The notes under the pieces are model-generated. The model did not search any database and was not told the DNA's origin. It worked only from the letters and a program-made list of their open reading frames with translations. Shown piece after piece: positions 34,752 to 43,679 of a stretch of 64,000 nucleotides of DNA. A program made the position numbers and the translations under genes. Within the stretch, counting starts at the first letter, position 1. Every line of letters starts with the position of its first letter. This DNA comes from Histidinibacterium lentulum (lineage in GTDB: Bacteria > Pseudomonadota > Alphaproteobacteria > Rhodobacterales > Rhodobacteraceae): assembly GCF_003789055.1 (NCBI RefSeq), contig NZ_ML119083.1:124001-188000 (forward strand), read 5' to 3'.

Positions 34752-36815
34752 ATGCCCGCGACACCGGTACCCTGGATCGAGCCGATCCGCCTGAATCCGA
34801 ACCTCGGGGGAGATCAGGAGAATCCCGAGCTGACCCAGCTGACCAACGGAATGGTCGTCGCCCTCTGGGAAGACACCGCAAGGGGGGGACCCGCCAAACC
34901 GCCGGGTCGGGACATCGTGGGGCAGCTCTACGATGTAGCGGGAAACAAGGTCGGCCGCCCGTTCATTGCCAACGGCACGACCGCGAACAACGAACGGGGG
35001 TTCGACGTCGCGGCGCTTCCGAACGGGGGATTCGTGGTGGTCTATCTCGACGAGCCGGGCCAGCCGACGGAGAGGCTGATCCGGGCCACGGAATGGCAGA
35101 CGGACGCTTCGGGCGTGACGAGTTCCACCAACCGGATGATCGCGTCGACCCCGCGGCCCGGAGATGTCGTCAACCATGTGTCGGTCGATGGGTTCGGTGA
35201 CGGAAGTTACCTCGTGGCCTATTCCCACCGGGACACCAGGGACGCGAACCCGTTCGAGATCAGGACCAAGGTCGTTTCGGCCGACGGGAAGGTCAGCTTT
35301 GCCAATTTTGCCGACACCGGGTCGAGACAGGCGACCACCGCTACGGATACGGCGCTCCTGTCCAACGGCAACATGGTCGTCGCCTACGATTACACGGGCA
35401 GCAACGGCGACCGGGAGATCGCCTTCCGGATCGTCACGCCGGGCAACGACAACGTCGGCCCCTCCCGGACGATCGTCGCGGCCAACACCAGCAACATCGG
35501 CGACGTGGACCGGGATGCGACGGTCGTCGCGCTGGCCGGGGGCGGATTCGTCGTGGCCTGGACGGAAGTGGATACCGACAGCGACATCCTCTTCGTCCGT
35601 TACAACAATGCCGGCACTCCGCTGGGCCGTGTGCAGTTCGTCAACGCGGCCGGGGTCGACAACCATGACGAGCCACATCTCATCGCGCTGGCCGATGGCG
35701 GCTTCGTCATCGTCTACAACGATCAGGCCGACAGAACCGTCGTGTTCCAGCGTTACGATGCCTCGGGCAACAAGATCGGCAGAGAGGTCACCATCGCCGA
35801 GAACGTTCGAGAGGACAGCACCGATCCCGGCGGCATCGGCCTTGCGGACGGGCGTTTCATCGCGGCCTACGAGACGAGCGCCACCGGCAACGAGGATTCC
35901 TGGGCCCACTTTCTCGATCCGCGCGACAGACCCAACGACCCGGGCGTCTATGCGCCCACGCCGGTGATCGTCGGCACCATCGGTGACGACAGGATCAAGG
36001 GGACGGGTCTGAGCGAGAAGATCTACGGCCATTTCGGCAATGACACGATCGACGGCGGGCGCGGCTTCGATTTCATCGACGGCGGACCCGGCTTCGACTT
36101 CATTCTCGGGAGGGGCGGAAACGATACGATCCTCGGCGGCGCAGGCTTCGACGCGATCAGCGGCAATGCGGGCAACGACAGCATTCAAGGCAATGCCGGT
36201 AACGACACGATCGACGGCGGCATCGGCAACGACACGATCGACGGCGGCATCGGCGCCGACGTCATCATGGGCAAGGGCGGCAACGACACGATCTTCGGGT
36301 CCGACGGATTCGACGTCTTGTCGGGCAACAACGGCAATGACCTCATCAAGGGCAACGCGGGGAACGACTTGATCTTCGGCGGGCTGGGGAACGACCGGCT
36401 CGACGGGGGGATCGGCGCCGACACGCTGTTCGGAGGATCGGGGTCCGACAGGCTGTTCGGCAAGGCCGGATTCGATGCGCTGAACGGCGGCAACGGGAAC
36501 GACACGCTCTACGGCAATGCCGGCAACGACACGCTGAACGGCGGCGCCGGAAACGACCTGCTCTACGGCGGCCTCGGCGCGGATACCTTCGCCTTCTTCA
36601 AGGGCAACGGGCGGGATACGATCATGGACATGCAGGAGGTCGACACGATCCTCCTCGAGGCCACGGCCTTCGGGATCACCTCCGCACAGCAGCTGAACAA
36701 TCGCACGACGGAAACCGCATCGGCCTATGTCCTCGATTTCGGCGGCGGGGACGTTCTGAAGATTCTGAAGACACCGGGTTTCAATCTCGACATCGGGGAT
36801 TTCAATTTCATCTGA
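34752..36815 (+). CDS. RTX calcium-binding protein with N-terminal propeller-like repeats
   Basis: A 687-residue extracellular protein without an N-terminal signal peptide, as expected for type I secretion. Residues 1-410 contain about seven copies of a LxNGxxVVxW/Y-like strand ([70 protein letters not shown]), suggesting a beta-propeller. Residues about 410-620 hold RTX nonapeptides of the type GGxGNDTIx that bind calcium. The C-terminal 65 residues form the probable secretion signal. It stands at the left border of the glycan region; no type I secretion genes are in the window. A GGAGA ribosome site is present. Confidence 0.9.
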   Translation: MPATPVPWIEPIRLNPNLGGDQENPELTQLTNGMVVALWEDTARGGPAKPPGRDIVGQLYDVAGNKVGRPFIANGTTANNERGFDVAALPNGGFVVVYLDEPGQPTERLIRATEWQTDASGVTSSTNRMIASTPRPGDVVNHVSVDGFGDGSYLVAYSHRDTRDANPFEIRTKVVSADGKVSFANFADTGSRQATTATDTALLSNGNMVVAYDYTGSNGDREIAFRIVTPGNDNVGPSRTIVAANTSNIGDVDRDATVVALAGGGFVVAWTEVDTDSDILFVRYNNAGTPLGRVQFVNAAGVDNHDEPHLIALADGGFVIVYNDQADRTVVFQRYDASGNKIGREVTIAENVREDSTDPGGIGLADGRFIAAYETSATGNEDSWAHFLDPRDRPNDPGVYAPTPVIVGTIGDDRIKGTGLSEKIYGHFGNDTIDGGRGFDFIDGGPGFDFILGRGGNDTILGGAGFDAISGNAGNDSIQGNAGNDTIDGGIGNDTIDGGIGADVIMGKGGNDTIFGSDGFDVLSGNNGNDLIKGNAGNDLIFGGLGNDRLDGGIGADTLFGGSGSDRLFGKAGFDALNGGNGNDTLYGNAGNDTLNGGAGNDLLYGGLGADTFAFFKGNGRDTIMDMQEVDTILLEATAFGITSAQQLNNRTTETASAYVLDFGGGDVLKILKTPGFNLDIGDFNFI

Positions 36816-36945
36816 CCTTCGGGACAGGGCGGTCGTCTCCGCAGTGCTGCATCCATGACCCGACGCCGCCGCATCCTGCATGGCGAGCGGTGACACTGGG
36901 GCAGAGCCTTGCTAAGGCCTCCGCGACACGGACGCGGAGGTGGCG

Positions 36946-37518
36946 GTGGAGATCGAGCGAACGGCTCTCGAGGGGGTGGTCATCCTGACGCCGCGGCGCT
37001 TTGGCGATCATCGCGGCTTCTTTTCCGAAAGCTACAGTCGGCGGGCCTTTGCCGAGGCGGTGGGACGGGATGTCGAGTTCGTTCAGGACAACCACTCGCT
37101 TTCGGCGAAGGTCGGCACGATCCGGGGGCTGCATTTCCAGGCGCCACCCCGCGCGCAGGACAAGCTGGTGCGCTGCGGCAAGGGCGCGCTGTTCGATGTG
37201 GCGGTGGATATCCGCAGGGGCAGCCCGACCTACGGGCAGTGGGTGGGGGTCGAGCTGAGCTTCGAGAACGGGCGCCAATTGTTCGTGCCGGCCGGGTTCG
37301 CCCACGGGTTCGCCACGCGGACGGCGGACACCGAGATCATCTACAAGTGCACCGACTATTACGCGCCCGAGACGGAGGGCGCCCTGAACTGGGCCGATCC
37401 GGCCGTCGGCATCGACTGGGGCCTGGGCGGAGTCGAGCCCGTGCTGTCGGAAAAGGACGCCGCGGCGGGTGGGCTTCATGGGTTCGAGACACCGTTTGCC
37501 CGGAAGGAGGACAGATGA
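36946..37518 (+). CDS. rfbC: dTDP-4-dehydrorhamnose 3,5-epimerase
   Basis: A 190-residue cupin enzyme, third step of dTDP-L-rhamnose synthesis. [25 protein letters not shown] with the catalytic His, [21 protein letters not shown] and the motif [32 protein letters not shown] are diagnostic. The start GTG at 36946 was chosen because GGAGG lies 5 bases upstream; a GTG at 36940 would overlap that site. Its stop overlaps the rfbB start (ATGA), so rhamnose genes are coupled. The order C-B-methyltransferase-D-A is unusual. Confidence 0.95.
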   Translation: MEIERTALEGVVILTPRRFGDHRGFFSESYSRRAFAEAVGRDVEFVQDNHSLSAKVGTIRGLHFQAPPRAQDKLVRCGKGALFDVAVDIRRGSPTYGQWVGVELSFENGRQLFVPAGFAHGFATRTADTEIIYKCTDYYAPETEGALNWADPAVGIDWGLGGVEPVLSEKDAAAGGLHGFETPFARKEDR

Positions 37519-38555
37519 AGCTTCTGATCACCGGCGGCGCGGGGTTCATCGGTTCTGCCGTGGTGCGGATGGCGGTCGCGCGCGGGCACGAGGTCGTCAA
37601 TGTCGATGCACTCACCTATGCCGCCTGTCTCGACAACGTGGCGGAAGTGGCGGAGAGCCCGCTCTATGCCTTCGAACGGGCCGACATCCGCGACCGGGCG
37701 GCGCTGGACCGGATCTTCGCCGCACATGCGCCGGATGCGGTGATGCACCTCGCGGCCGAGAGCCACGTCGACCGGTCCATCGACGGCCCCGCGGATTTCA
37801 TCGAGACCAACATTACCGGCACGTTCAACATGCTGGAGGCGGCGCGCAGCTTCTGGACCGCGCGGGGCCGGCCCGAGAGCTTTCGCTTTCACCATATCTC
37901 CACGGACGAGGTGTTCGGCTCCCTGGGGCCCGAGGGCCGGTTCACCGAGACTACGCCCTACGATCCCCGCTCGCCCTATTCGGCGTCGAAGGCAGCCTCG
38001 GACCATCTGGTGCGGGCCTGGCACGAGACCTATGGCCTGCCGGTGGTGCTGACCAACTGCTCCAACAACTACGGCCCCTACCATTTTCCCGAGAAGCTGA
38101 TTCCGGTGGTGATCCTGAACGCCCTCGCAGGCGCGTCGATCCCGGTCTACGGCAAGGGGGAGAACGTGCGGGACTGGCTATATGTCGAGGATCACGCGGA
38201 TGCGCTGCTGCTTGCGGTGGAGAAGGGCGAGGTCGGCCGATCCTACAACATCGGCGGCGAGAACGAGCGGCGGAACATCGAGGTGGTGGAGACGATCTGC
38301 GGCATCCTCGACCGGCTGAAGCCGAAGAACACGCCGTATTCCCAGCAGATCACCTTCGTCACCGACCGGCCGGGCCACGACGCGCGCTATGCGATCGATC
38401 CCTCTCGCATCCGGGACGAGCTGGGCTGGCAGCCCTCGGTCACGGTCGAGGAAGGGCTGGAGAAGACGGTGCGGTGGTATCTGGACAACGAGGCCTGGTG
38501 GCGCGCCCTGCAGGGCCGTGAGGGCGTGGGCAAGCGGCTGGGGACAGGGACATGA
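37515..38555 (+). CDS. rfbB: dTDP-glucose 4,6-dehydratase
   Basis: A 346-residue extended SDR, second step of dTDP-L-rhamnose synthesis. [14 protein letters not shown] (cofactor motif), [25 protein letters not shown] with the catalytic Thr-Asp-Glu, and [15 protein letters not shown] with Tyr-x-x-x-Lys are all present, along with [14 protein letters not shown]. The C-terminal region gives the sugar-binding [13 protein letters not shown]. It overlaps rfbC and the downstream double-methyltransferase gene by four bases each, so it is in the middle of a coupled operon. Confidence 0.96.
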   Translation: MKLLITGGAGFIGSAVVRMAVARGHEVVNVDALTYAACLDNVAEVAESPLYAFERADIRDRAALDRIFAAHAPDAVMHLAAESHVDRSIDGPADFIETNITGTFNMLEAARSFWTARGRPESFRFHHISTDEVFGSLGPEGRFTETTPYDPRSPYSASKAASDHLVRAWHETYGLPVVLTNCSNNYGPYHFPEKLIPVVILNALAGASIPVYGKGENVRDWLYVEDHADALLLAVEKGEVGRSYNIGGENERRNIEVVETICGILDRLKPKNTPYSQQITFVTDRPGHDARYAIDPSRIRDELGWQPSVTVEEGLEKTVRWYLDNEAWWRALQGREGVGKRLGTGT

Positions 38556-40210
38556 CGATGACGAGCGACGACCTGCCTGCGACTATCGCGACGCTGCTGG
38601 AGCGGCCCTACATGGAGCTCAGCGGGCCGGAGCGCAAAGCGCTGCGCAGCCACTTCGACGGCAACGCCTATTCCCGCAGGTTCGACTGGAACTGGCGCGA
38701 GATCCACATGAACCGGATCGCGGCCATCAACCGGATCGTGGACACGCTACCCGGGGATGCCGCCTATCTGGAGATCGGGTGCGACGCGAACACGCTCTTC
38801 GACGCGGTGCCGCTGGCCGACAAGACAGGCGTCGATCCCGCGAGAGGCGGGACGCACCGGATGACCTCGGACGAGTTCTTTGGGCAGAACGACCGCAAGT
38901 TCGACCTGATCTGGATCGACGGGCTGCACGAGTACCACCAGGTGCACAGGGACGTGGAGAACGCGCTGGCGGCGCTGAAGCCGGGGGGCTGGATCGGACT
39001 CCATGACATGCTGCCGCTCGACTGGCTGCAGGAGCACATGCCGCGCATCCATCCGGGCTGGACGGGCGATGTCTGGAAGGTGGCGTTCGAGATTGTCGCG
39101 ACCCCTGGGCTGGAGTTCCGGATGGTGACGATTGACCACGGTGTCGGCCTTCTGCGCTCGGCCGAGGGGGCGGCGCCGCTGGCATACATGCCCGACACGC
39201 TGTCGGATGTCCGGTTCGGCTATCTCTATGAGAACATCGGCCAGCTTCAGCTTGTCGATTGGGCCGGGGCGGAACACTGGATCGCGGGCGGTGCGCCTGC
39301 CTCCGCGCGCGCGGAGGCGCCGAGGGCGGTCGCGGCACCGGCCGGGCTTGCCCCGGCGAAGGCCCCTGTACCGGCGGCGCCCCCCGCCCCGGAGCCGCCC
39401 CGGGCACAGGACGGGTTCCTGTCTCGCCTGAAGCGGCGGCTTCGGAAGGAACCGGGGCCTGCGCCGGTGTCGAAGCCCCCGGAGCCCGAGACGGGCGATC
39501 TGCTGTCCAGGCCGTTCGAGGACCTGACGGAGGAGGAGCGCAAGACGCTGCGCAAGGCCTATGCCGCGAACCGCGATACGCGGAAGTTTCCGTGGAAATG
39601 GCGGCAGACCCATTTCAACCGGGTGGCCCTCATGAACCACGTCCGGCGGACGCTGCCGGCGGATGCGGCCTATCTGGAGATCGGCTGCGGGTCGAACGCA
39701 CTGTTCGACAGCGTCGCGCTGACGGACAAGACCGGGGTGGACCCGTTCAAGGGCGGGACGGTGCGGCTGACCTCGGACGAGTTCTTTGCGCAGAACGACC
39801 GCAAGTTCGACCTGATCTGGATCGACGGGTTGCACGAGTACCACCAGGTTCATCGCGACGTGGAGAACGCGCTGGCGGCACTGAAGCCGGGGGGCTGGAT
39901 TGGACTGCATGACATGCTGCCGCTCGACTGGCTGCAGGAGCACATGCCGCGCATCCATCTCGGCTGGACGGGCGATGTCTGGAAGGTGGCGTTCGAGATC
40001 GCGGCCACGAGGGGGCTCGATCTAAGGGTGCTGACCATCGACCAGGGCGTGGCGATCCTGCGAGCGGGTGACGGTCATGCGCCACTGGCGGACCTGTCGG
40101 CGGAGCTGTCGGACAAGCGGTTCGGCTATCTTTACGACAATATCGGCGGACTCCCTGTCGCCTCCTGGGAGGAGGGGACTGCCTGGATCGACGGTCAGGC
40201 CGGACGATGA
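38552..40210 (+). CDS. Tandem-duplicated class I SAM methyltransferase
   Basis: A 552-residue protein made of two homologous domains (about 1-245 and 315-552), linked by an Ala/Pro-rich, basic-then-acidic segment. Each has AYLEIGC (SAM motif I, non-canonical), KTGVDP, a T-S-D-E-F-F step, [23 protein letters not shown] and [13 protein letters not shown], the Methyltransf_24-like pattern. The inner region of the two copies is almost identical at DNA level (period 906 bases) whereas the ends and linker differ. It is coupled by ATGA to rfbB and to rfbD, so it likely methylates a sugar of the rhamnose-containing glycan. Substrate unproven. Confidence 0.85.
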   Translation: MTMTSDDLPATIATLLERPYMELSGPERKALRSHFDGNAYSRRFDWNWREIHMNRIAAINRIVDTLPGDAAYLEIGCDANTLFDAVPLADKTGVDPARGGTHRMTSDEFFGQNDRKFDLIWIDGLHEYHQVHRDVENALAALKPGGWIGLHDMLPLDWLQEHMPRIHPGWTGDVWKVAFEIVATPGLEFRMVTIDHGVGLLRSAEGAAPLAYMPDTLSDVRFGYLYENIGQLQLVDWAGAEHWIAGGAPASARAEAPRAVAAPAGLAPAKAPVPAAPPAPEPPRAQDGFLSRLKRRLRKEPGPAPVSKPPEPETGDLLSRPFEDLTEEERKTLRKAYAANRDTRKFPWKWRQTHFNRVALMNHVRRTLPADAAYLEIGCGSNALFDSVALTDKTGVDPFKGGTVRLTSDEFFAQNDRKFDLIWIDGLHEYHQVHRDVENALAALKPGGWIGLHDMLPLDWLQEHMPRIHLGWTGDVWKVAFEIAATRGLDLRVLTIDQGVAILRAGDGHAPLADLSAELSDKRFGYLYDNIGGLPVASWEEGTAWIDGQAGR

Positions 40211-41067
40211 GGATCGCGCTGTTCGGCAGGACCGGCCAGGTCGCGACCGAGGTGCAGCGGCGTCTGCCCGAGGGCGCGACGCTGGAGGTGCTGGGGCGCG
40301 AGGAGGCCGATTTCGGCCAGCCCGGGCAGGTGGCCGAGGCGGCGCGAAAGCTGCGGGCAGATGCGGTGATCAACGCCGTCGCCTACACGGCGGTCGACCG
40401 GGCGGAGACCGAGACAGAGCTGGCAGAGGCCGTCAACGGCGGGTCAGTGACGGCGTTGGCCGGGGTCTGCGCGGATATGGGCCTGCCGCTCGTGCATATC
40501 TCGACCGATTACGTCTTTACCGGTGACGGCACGCAGGCGTGGCGGCCGGGCGACCCGACCGGGCCCCTTGGCGCCTATGGCCGAAGCAAGCTGGCCGGCG
40601 AGGAGGGCATCCGGACCTCGGGCGCGCGGCATGCGATCCTGCGGACGTCCTGGGTGTTCAGCGCCCATGGGGCGAACTTCGTCAAGACGATGCTGCGGCT
40701 CGGGGCGGAGCGCGAGGAGCTGCGGATCGTGGCGGATCAGGTCGGCGGGCCTACGCCGGCAGCGGACATCGCCGATGCCTGCCTGACGCTCGCGCGCGGG
40801 CTGGCAGAGGGGCGCGAGGGCGGCACCTTCCATTTCTCCGGACAGCCCGATGCGAGCTGGGCGGACTTCGCGCGGGAGATCTTTGCCCAAGCGGGCCTGC
40901 CCACGCGGGTGATCGACATTCCGACCTCGGACTATCCCACCCCGGCGCGGCGGCCGCTCAATTCGCGGATGGATTGCAGCACGCTCGAGGTGGCGTTCGG
41001 CATCGCGCGGCCCGACTGGAGAGCGGGCCTGCGGGAGGTGCTGGCAGAGCTGGGTGCGGCGCGGTAG
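40207..41067 (+). CDS. rfbD: dTDP-4-dehydrorhamnose reductase
   Basis: A 286-residue SDR, final step of dTDP-L-rhamnose synthesis. ALFGRTGQVATEV is the cofactor loop; VINAVAYTAVDRAE, HISTDYVFTGDG, GAYGRSKLAGE (Tyr-x-x-x-Lys) and ILRTSWVFSAHGANFVKTML are family hallmarks. It begins inside the stop of the methyltransferase gene (ATGA) and is followed 33 bases later by rfbA. Length is standard. Confidence 0.95.
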   Translation: MRIALFGRTGQVATEVQRRLPEGATLEVLGREEADFGQPGQVAEAARKLRADAVINAVAYTAVDRAETETELAEAVNGGSVTALAGVCADMGLPLVHISTDYVFTGDGTQAWRPGDPTGPLGAYGRSKLAGEEGIRTSGARHAILRTSWVFSAHGANFVKTMLRLGAEREELRIVADQVGGPTPAADIADACLTLARGLAEGREGGTFHFSGQPDASWADFAREIFAQAGLPTRVIDIPTSDYPTPARRPLNSRMDCSTLEVAFGIARPDWRAGLREVLAELGAAR

Positions 41068-41100
41068 GACCGGATCAGGACAGGCGGAGGTGACGGCGTC

Positions 41101-41976
41101 ATGACCCAGCGCAAGGGCATCATTCTGGCGGGCGGATCGGGCACGCGGCTCTATCCCGTGACCATCGGCGTGTCGAAGCAGCTTCTGCCGGTCTACGACA
41201 AGCCCATGGTCTATTACCCGCTGACCGTGCTGATGCTGGCGGGCATCCGGGAGATCGCGGTGATCACGACGCCGCAGGACCAGGACCAGTTCCGGCGGAC
41301 CCTGGGCGACGGCAGCCAGTGGGGCATCGCGCTGACCTATATCGAGCAACCGTCGCCGGACGGGCTCGCGCAGGCCTATATCCTTGCCGAGGATTTCCTC
41401 GCCGGGGCGCCTTCGGCGATGGTGCTGGGCGACAACATCTTCTTCGGTCACGGGCTGCCCGAGATGCTGGGCGCGGCGGATCGGCGGACGGAGGGCGGCA
41501 CCGTCTTCGGCTACCATGTTTCGGATCCCGAACGGTATGGCGTGGTGGCCTTCGACGGGGACGGCCGGGTGACGACGATCATCGAGAAGCCCGACGTGCC
41601 GCCGTCGAATTTCGCGGTGACCGGGCTCTATTTCCTCGATGGCACGGCGCCCGCGCGCGCCAAGGCGGTCGAGCCTTCCGCCCGCGGGGAGCTGGAGATC
41701 ACCACGCTGCTGGAGAGCTATCTGGCCGAGGGCCTGTTGTCGGTGGAACAGATGGGCCGCGGCTATGCCTGGCTCGACACCGGGACCCATGCCTCGCTCC
41801 TCGATGCGGGGAATTTCGTGCGGACGCTGGAAAGCCGGCAGGGCCTGCAGACCGGCAGCCCGGACGAGATCGCCTGGCGCCAGGGCTGGATCGACGCCGA
41901 CGCCTTGCGGGAGCGGGCGGCGCGGTACAGAAAGAATGGGTATGGAGCCTATCTGCTCGGACTGGTCGGGTCCTGA
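41101..41976 (+). CDS. rfbA: Glucose-1-phosphate thymidylyltransferase
   Basis: A 291-residue nucleotidyltransferase making dTDP-glucose from glucose 1-phosphate and dTTP, the entry step of the rhamnose pathway. KGIILAGGSGTRLYPVT is the nucleotide-binding loop; KQLLPVYDKPMVYYPL, YIEQPSPDGLAQAYI, VLGDNIFFGHG and GYAWLDTGTHASLLDA are diagnostic of RmlA. A GGAGGTGACGGCGTC ribosome site precedes the ATG. It completes the four-enzyme set in this operon. Confidence 0.97.
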   Translation: MTQRKGIILAGGSGTRLYPVTIGVSKQLLPVYDKPMVYYPLTVLMLAGIREIAVITTPQDQDQFRRTLGDGSQWGIALTYIEQPSPDGLAQAYILAEDFLAGAPSAMVLGDNIFFGHGLPEMLGAADRRTEGGTVFGYHVSDPERYGVVAFDGDGRVTTIIEKPDVPPSNFAVTGLYFLDGTAPARAKAVEPSARGELEITTLLESYLAEGLLSVEQMGRGYAWLDTGTHASLLDAGNFVRTLESRQGLQTGSPDEIAWRQGWIDADALRERAARYRKNGYGAYLLGLVGS

Positions 41977-42021
41977 CAAACCGCGAGCCTGCGCTTCCCC
42001 GGGTCGAAAAAGGGTGATCTG

Positions 42022-42687
42022 ATGCCTCTGTTTCGTGCCTCGGGGAAACTTGTCTACTTCGCCCATGTGCCGAAATGCGGTGGAACCTCGGTCGAGCATT
42101 ACCTCTCCGCCCGGTTCGGTCCTCTCGGATTGTGGGACCCGTTCTTTGCGCTCCGGTCCAGGGCCGCGGCGTGGAGCCGGTCGCCGCCTCAGCACATGCC
42201 CGAGGCCGTTCGGCGGGATCTGATCCCCGACGGGCTGTTCGACGCAAGTTTCGCGCTGGTGCGGCACCCGGTTGCCCGTCTGAACAGCGTCTTCCTGTTC
42301 CAGAGCGAGATCGAGAAGGCTGTGCCCAGGGCCGTGACTTTTTCGCGGTGGCTTGATCTCGTGGAGCGGGAACTGGAGACCAATCCCTATCAGCTTCACG
42401 GGCATCTTCTGCCCACGGGCCATTTCGTGCCCGAGACGGCGACCGTGTTCCGGCTGGAGGACGGGATCGACCGGATCATCCCCTGGCTCGACAGGCTCTC
42501 GAATACCGTCGATGGGCCGCGATCGATGCCGCGGTCCAACGTGCTGATTGACCGTCTTAAGCACGAGGGGGCCGACCCTCCGCAGCGCGCGGGTCCGAGC
42601 ACGGCGGACATCGAGAGGATCGGCCGGCTCTATGCGGAGGACTTCGCCCGGTTCGGCTACGGTCCGGACCCGGACAGGGTGGACTGA
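42022..42687 (+). CDS. Sulfotransferase family 2-like protein
   Basis: A 221-residue enzyme-like protein with the PAPS-binding elements of the carbohydrate sulfotransferase 2 group: YFAHVPKCGGTSVEHYL (5'-phosphosulfate loop, residues 12-28) and FALVRHPVARLNSVFLF (3'-phosphate-binding Arg/Ser strand). These transfer sulfate from PAPS to a sugar hydroxyl in related proteins. It follows rfbA by 45 bases with an AAGGGTGATCTG ribosome site and may be the last gene of that operon. The end overlaps the convergent sulfotransferase gene by 31 bases. Acceptor unknown. Confidence 0.83.
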   Translation: MPLFRASGKLVYFAHVPKCGGTSVEHYLSARFGPLGLWDPFFALRSRAAAWSRSPPQHMPEAVRRDLIPDGLFDASFALVRHPVARLNSVFLFQSEIEKAVPRAVTFSRWLDLVERELETNPYQLHGHLLPTGHFVPETATVFRLEDGIDRIIPWLDRLSNTVDGPRSMPRSNVLIDRLKHEGADPPQRAGPSTADIERIGRLYAEDFARFGYGPDPDRVD

Positions 42688-43433
42688 CGGAACGCCAGAC
42701 GCTCCATGAGGTCCTGATCGACCTCGACGAACTCTTCGAGCCGCCGCCTGTTGCGGTCATCCTCGAAGAGATCGAGCAACGCCTGCCATCGACTCACACG
42801 GGCATCGAGCGGGCCGGTGTTGCTGCGTTTCTCCGCAATCCGGAGTCGTTGTCCCGTCAAGTGCTCCATATCGTCCTCGAGCGGTTCGAAGTCCCCGAAC
42901 CGGTAGATCGCCGTCATGGCCCCGGCGTTGGCGAGAGCCTGGGCCAGCAGGTCCCCTCGGGAGATGTCGAGATGGCGCGGGGCGCGGCTGAGGCTTCGGA
43001 AGGCGAAGAAGTTCGAGGTCACGTTGACCCAAGTCTGGCGGATGCGGCGACGGGCCGCGTCGTCTTCGGGAAAGAAGAACGTTTCTGCAGGGCCAAGCAT
43101 GGCGGCCTGATGGGAAGTGAGGGCCTCCCGTCCCAGGTCCTGCGCCCGGCGTTCAAGAGTGGCGCGCATGTAGAAGTAGAACGACCCGAGGCGTTCCCGG
43201 GGGTCGCGCAGCACGGTGAAGACGAAGGGATCGCCCCCCACCTCGTTCAGCCGCCGCCAGTCGAGATGGCCGGAATGAAAGAGGTAACCGGACGGAAAGG
43301 GGCCCTCAGGCCCGACCTCGCTCATTACGCGGATCGGGCTGCGTTCTTCGGGCGCGAAGGTCGAGGCGACGGCGTGGTGAATGGTCTGTCCACCGGTCTT
43401 CGGCAGGTGAAGAAACACGATCGGTCTGCGCAT
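42657..43433 (-). CDS. Sulfotransferase family 2 protein
   Basis: A 258-residue protein starting MRRPIVFLHLPKTGGQTIHHAV, with the PAPS loop (about 9-17), GYLFHSGHLDW and the 3'-phosphate-binding VFTVLRDPRERLGSFYFYM. Its pattern closely parallels the C-terminal domain of the triple-fusion protein at 52663-55140, so the two are probably paralogues. The start at 43433 has GAGG at good spacing; the longer frame upstream is not family-like. It is convergent with the preceding sulfotransferase gene. Acceptor unknown. Confidence 0.85.
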   Translation of the reverse strand: MRRPIVFLHLPKTGGQTIHHAVASTFAPEERSPIRVMSEVGPEGPFPSGYLFHSGHLDWRRLNEVGGDPFVFTVLRDPRERLGSFYFYMRATLERRAQDLGREALTSHQAAMLGPAETFFFPEDDAARRRIRQTWVNVTSNFFAFRSLSRAPRHLDISRGDLLAQALANAGAMTAIYRFGDFEPLEDDMEHLTGQRLRIAEKRSNTGPLDARVSRWQALLDLFEDDRNRRRLEEFVEVDQDLMERLAFRQSTLSGSGP

Positions 43434-43679
43434 CTGCACCTCAAGCCCCTTATCGGATGGCAAAGCTGGACCACCGCGCCGATGCAACCACACCGCGGCG
43501 GAGTCCGGTCGCGGCGTGATAATCTGGTCGATGCCTTCTAGATCGGCTAGGAGCGTGATGGAAGTGACGCGGGAACGTGAGGCAATGGACGACACCGGGG
43601 ACATGTCGGCACGTTCGTCCGGAAGCGCCGGGTTCGGACCGGGTTGCGCTTTCCCCATCAGAGGCGCGGGGACGGGATC

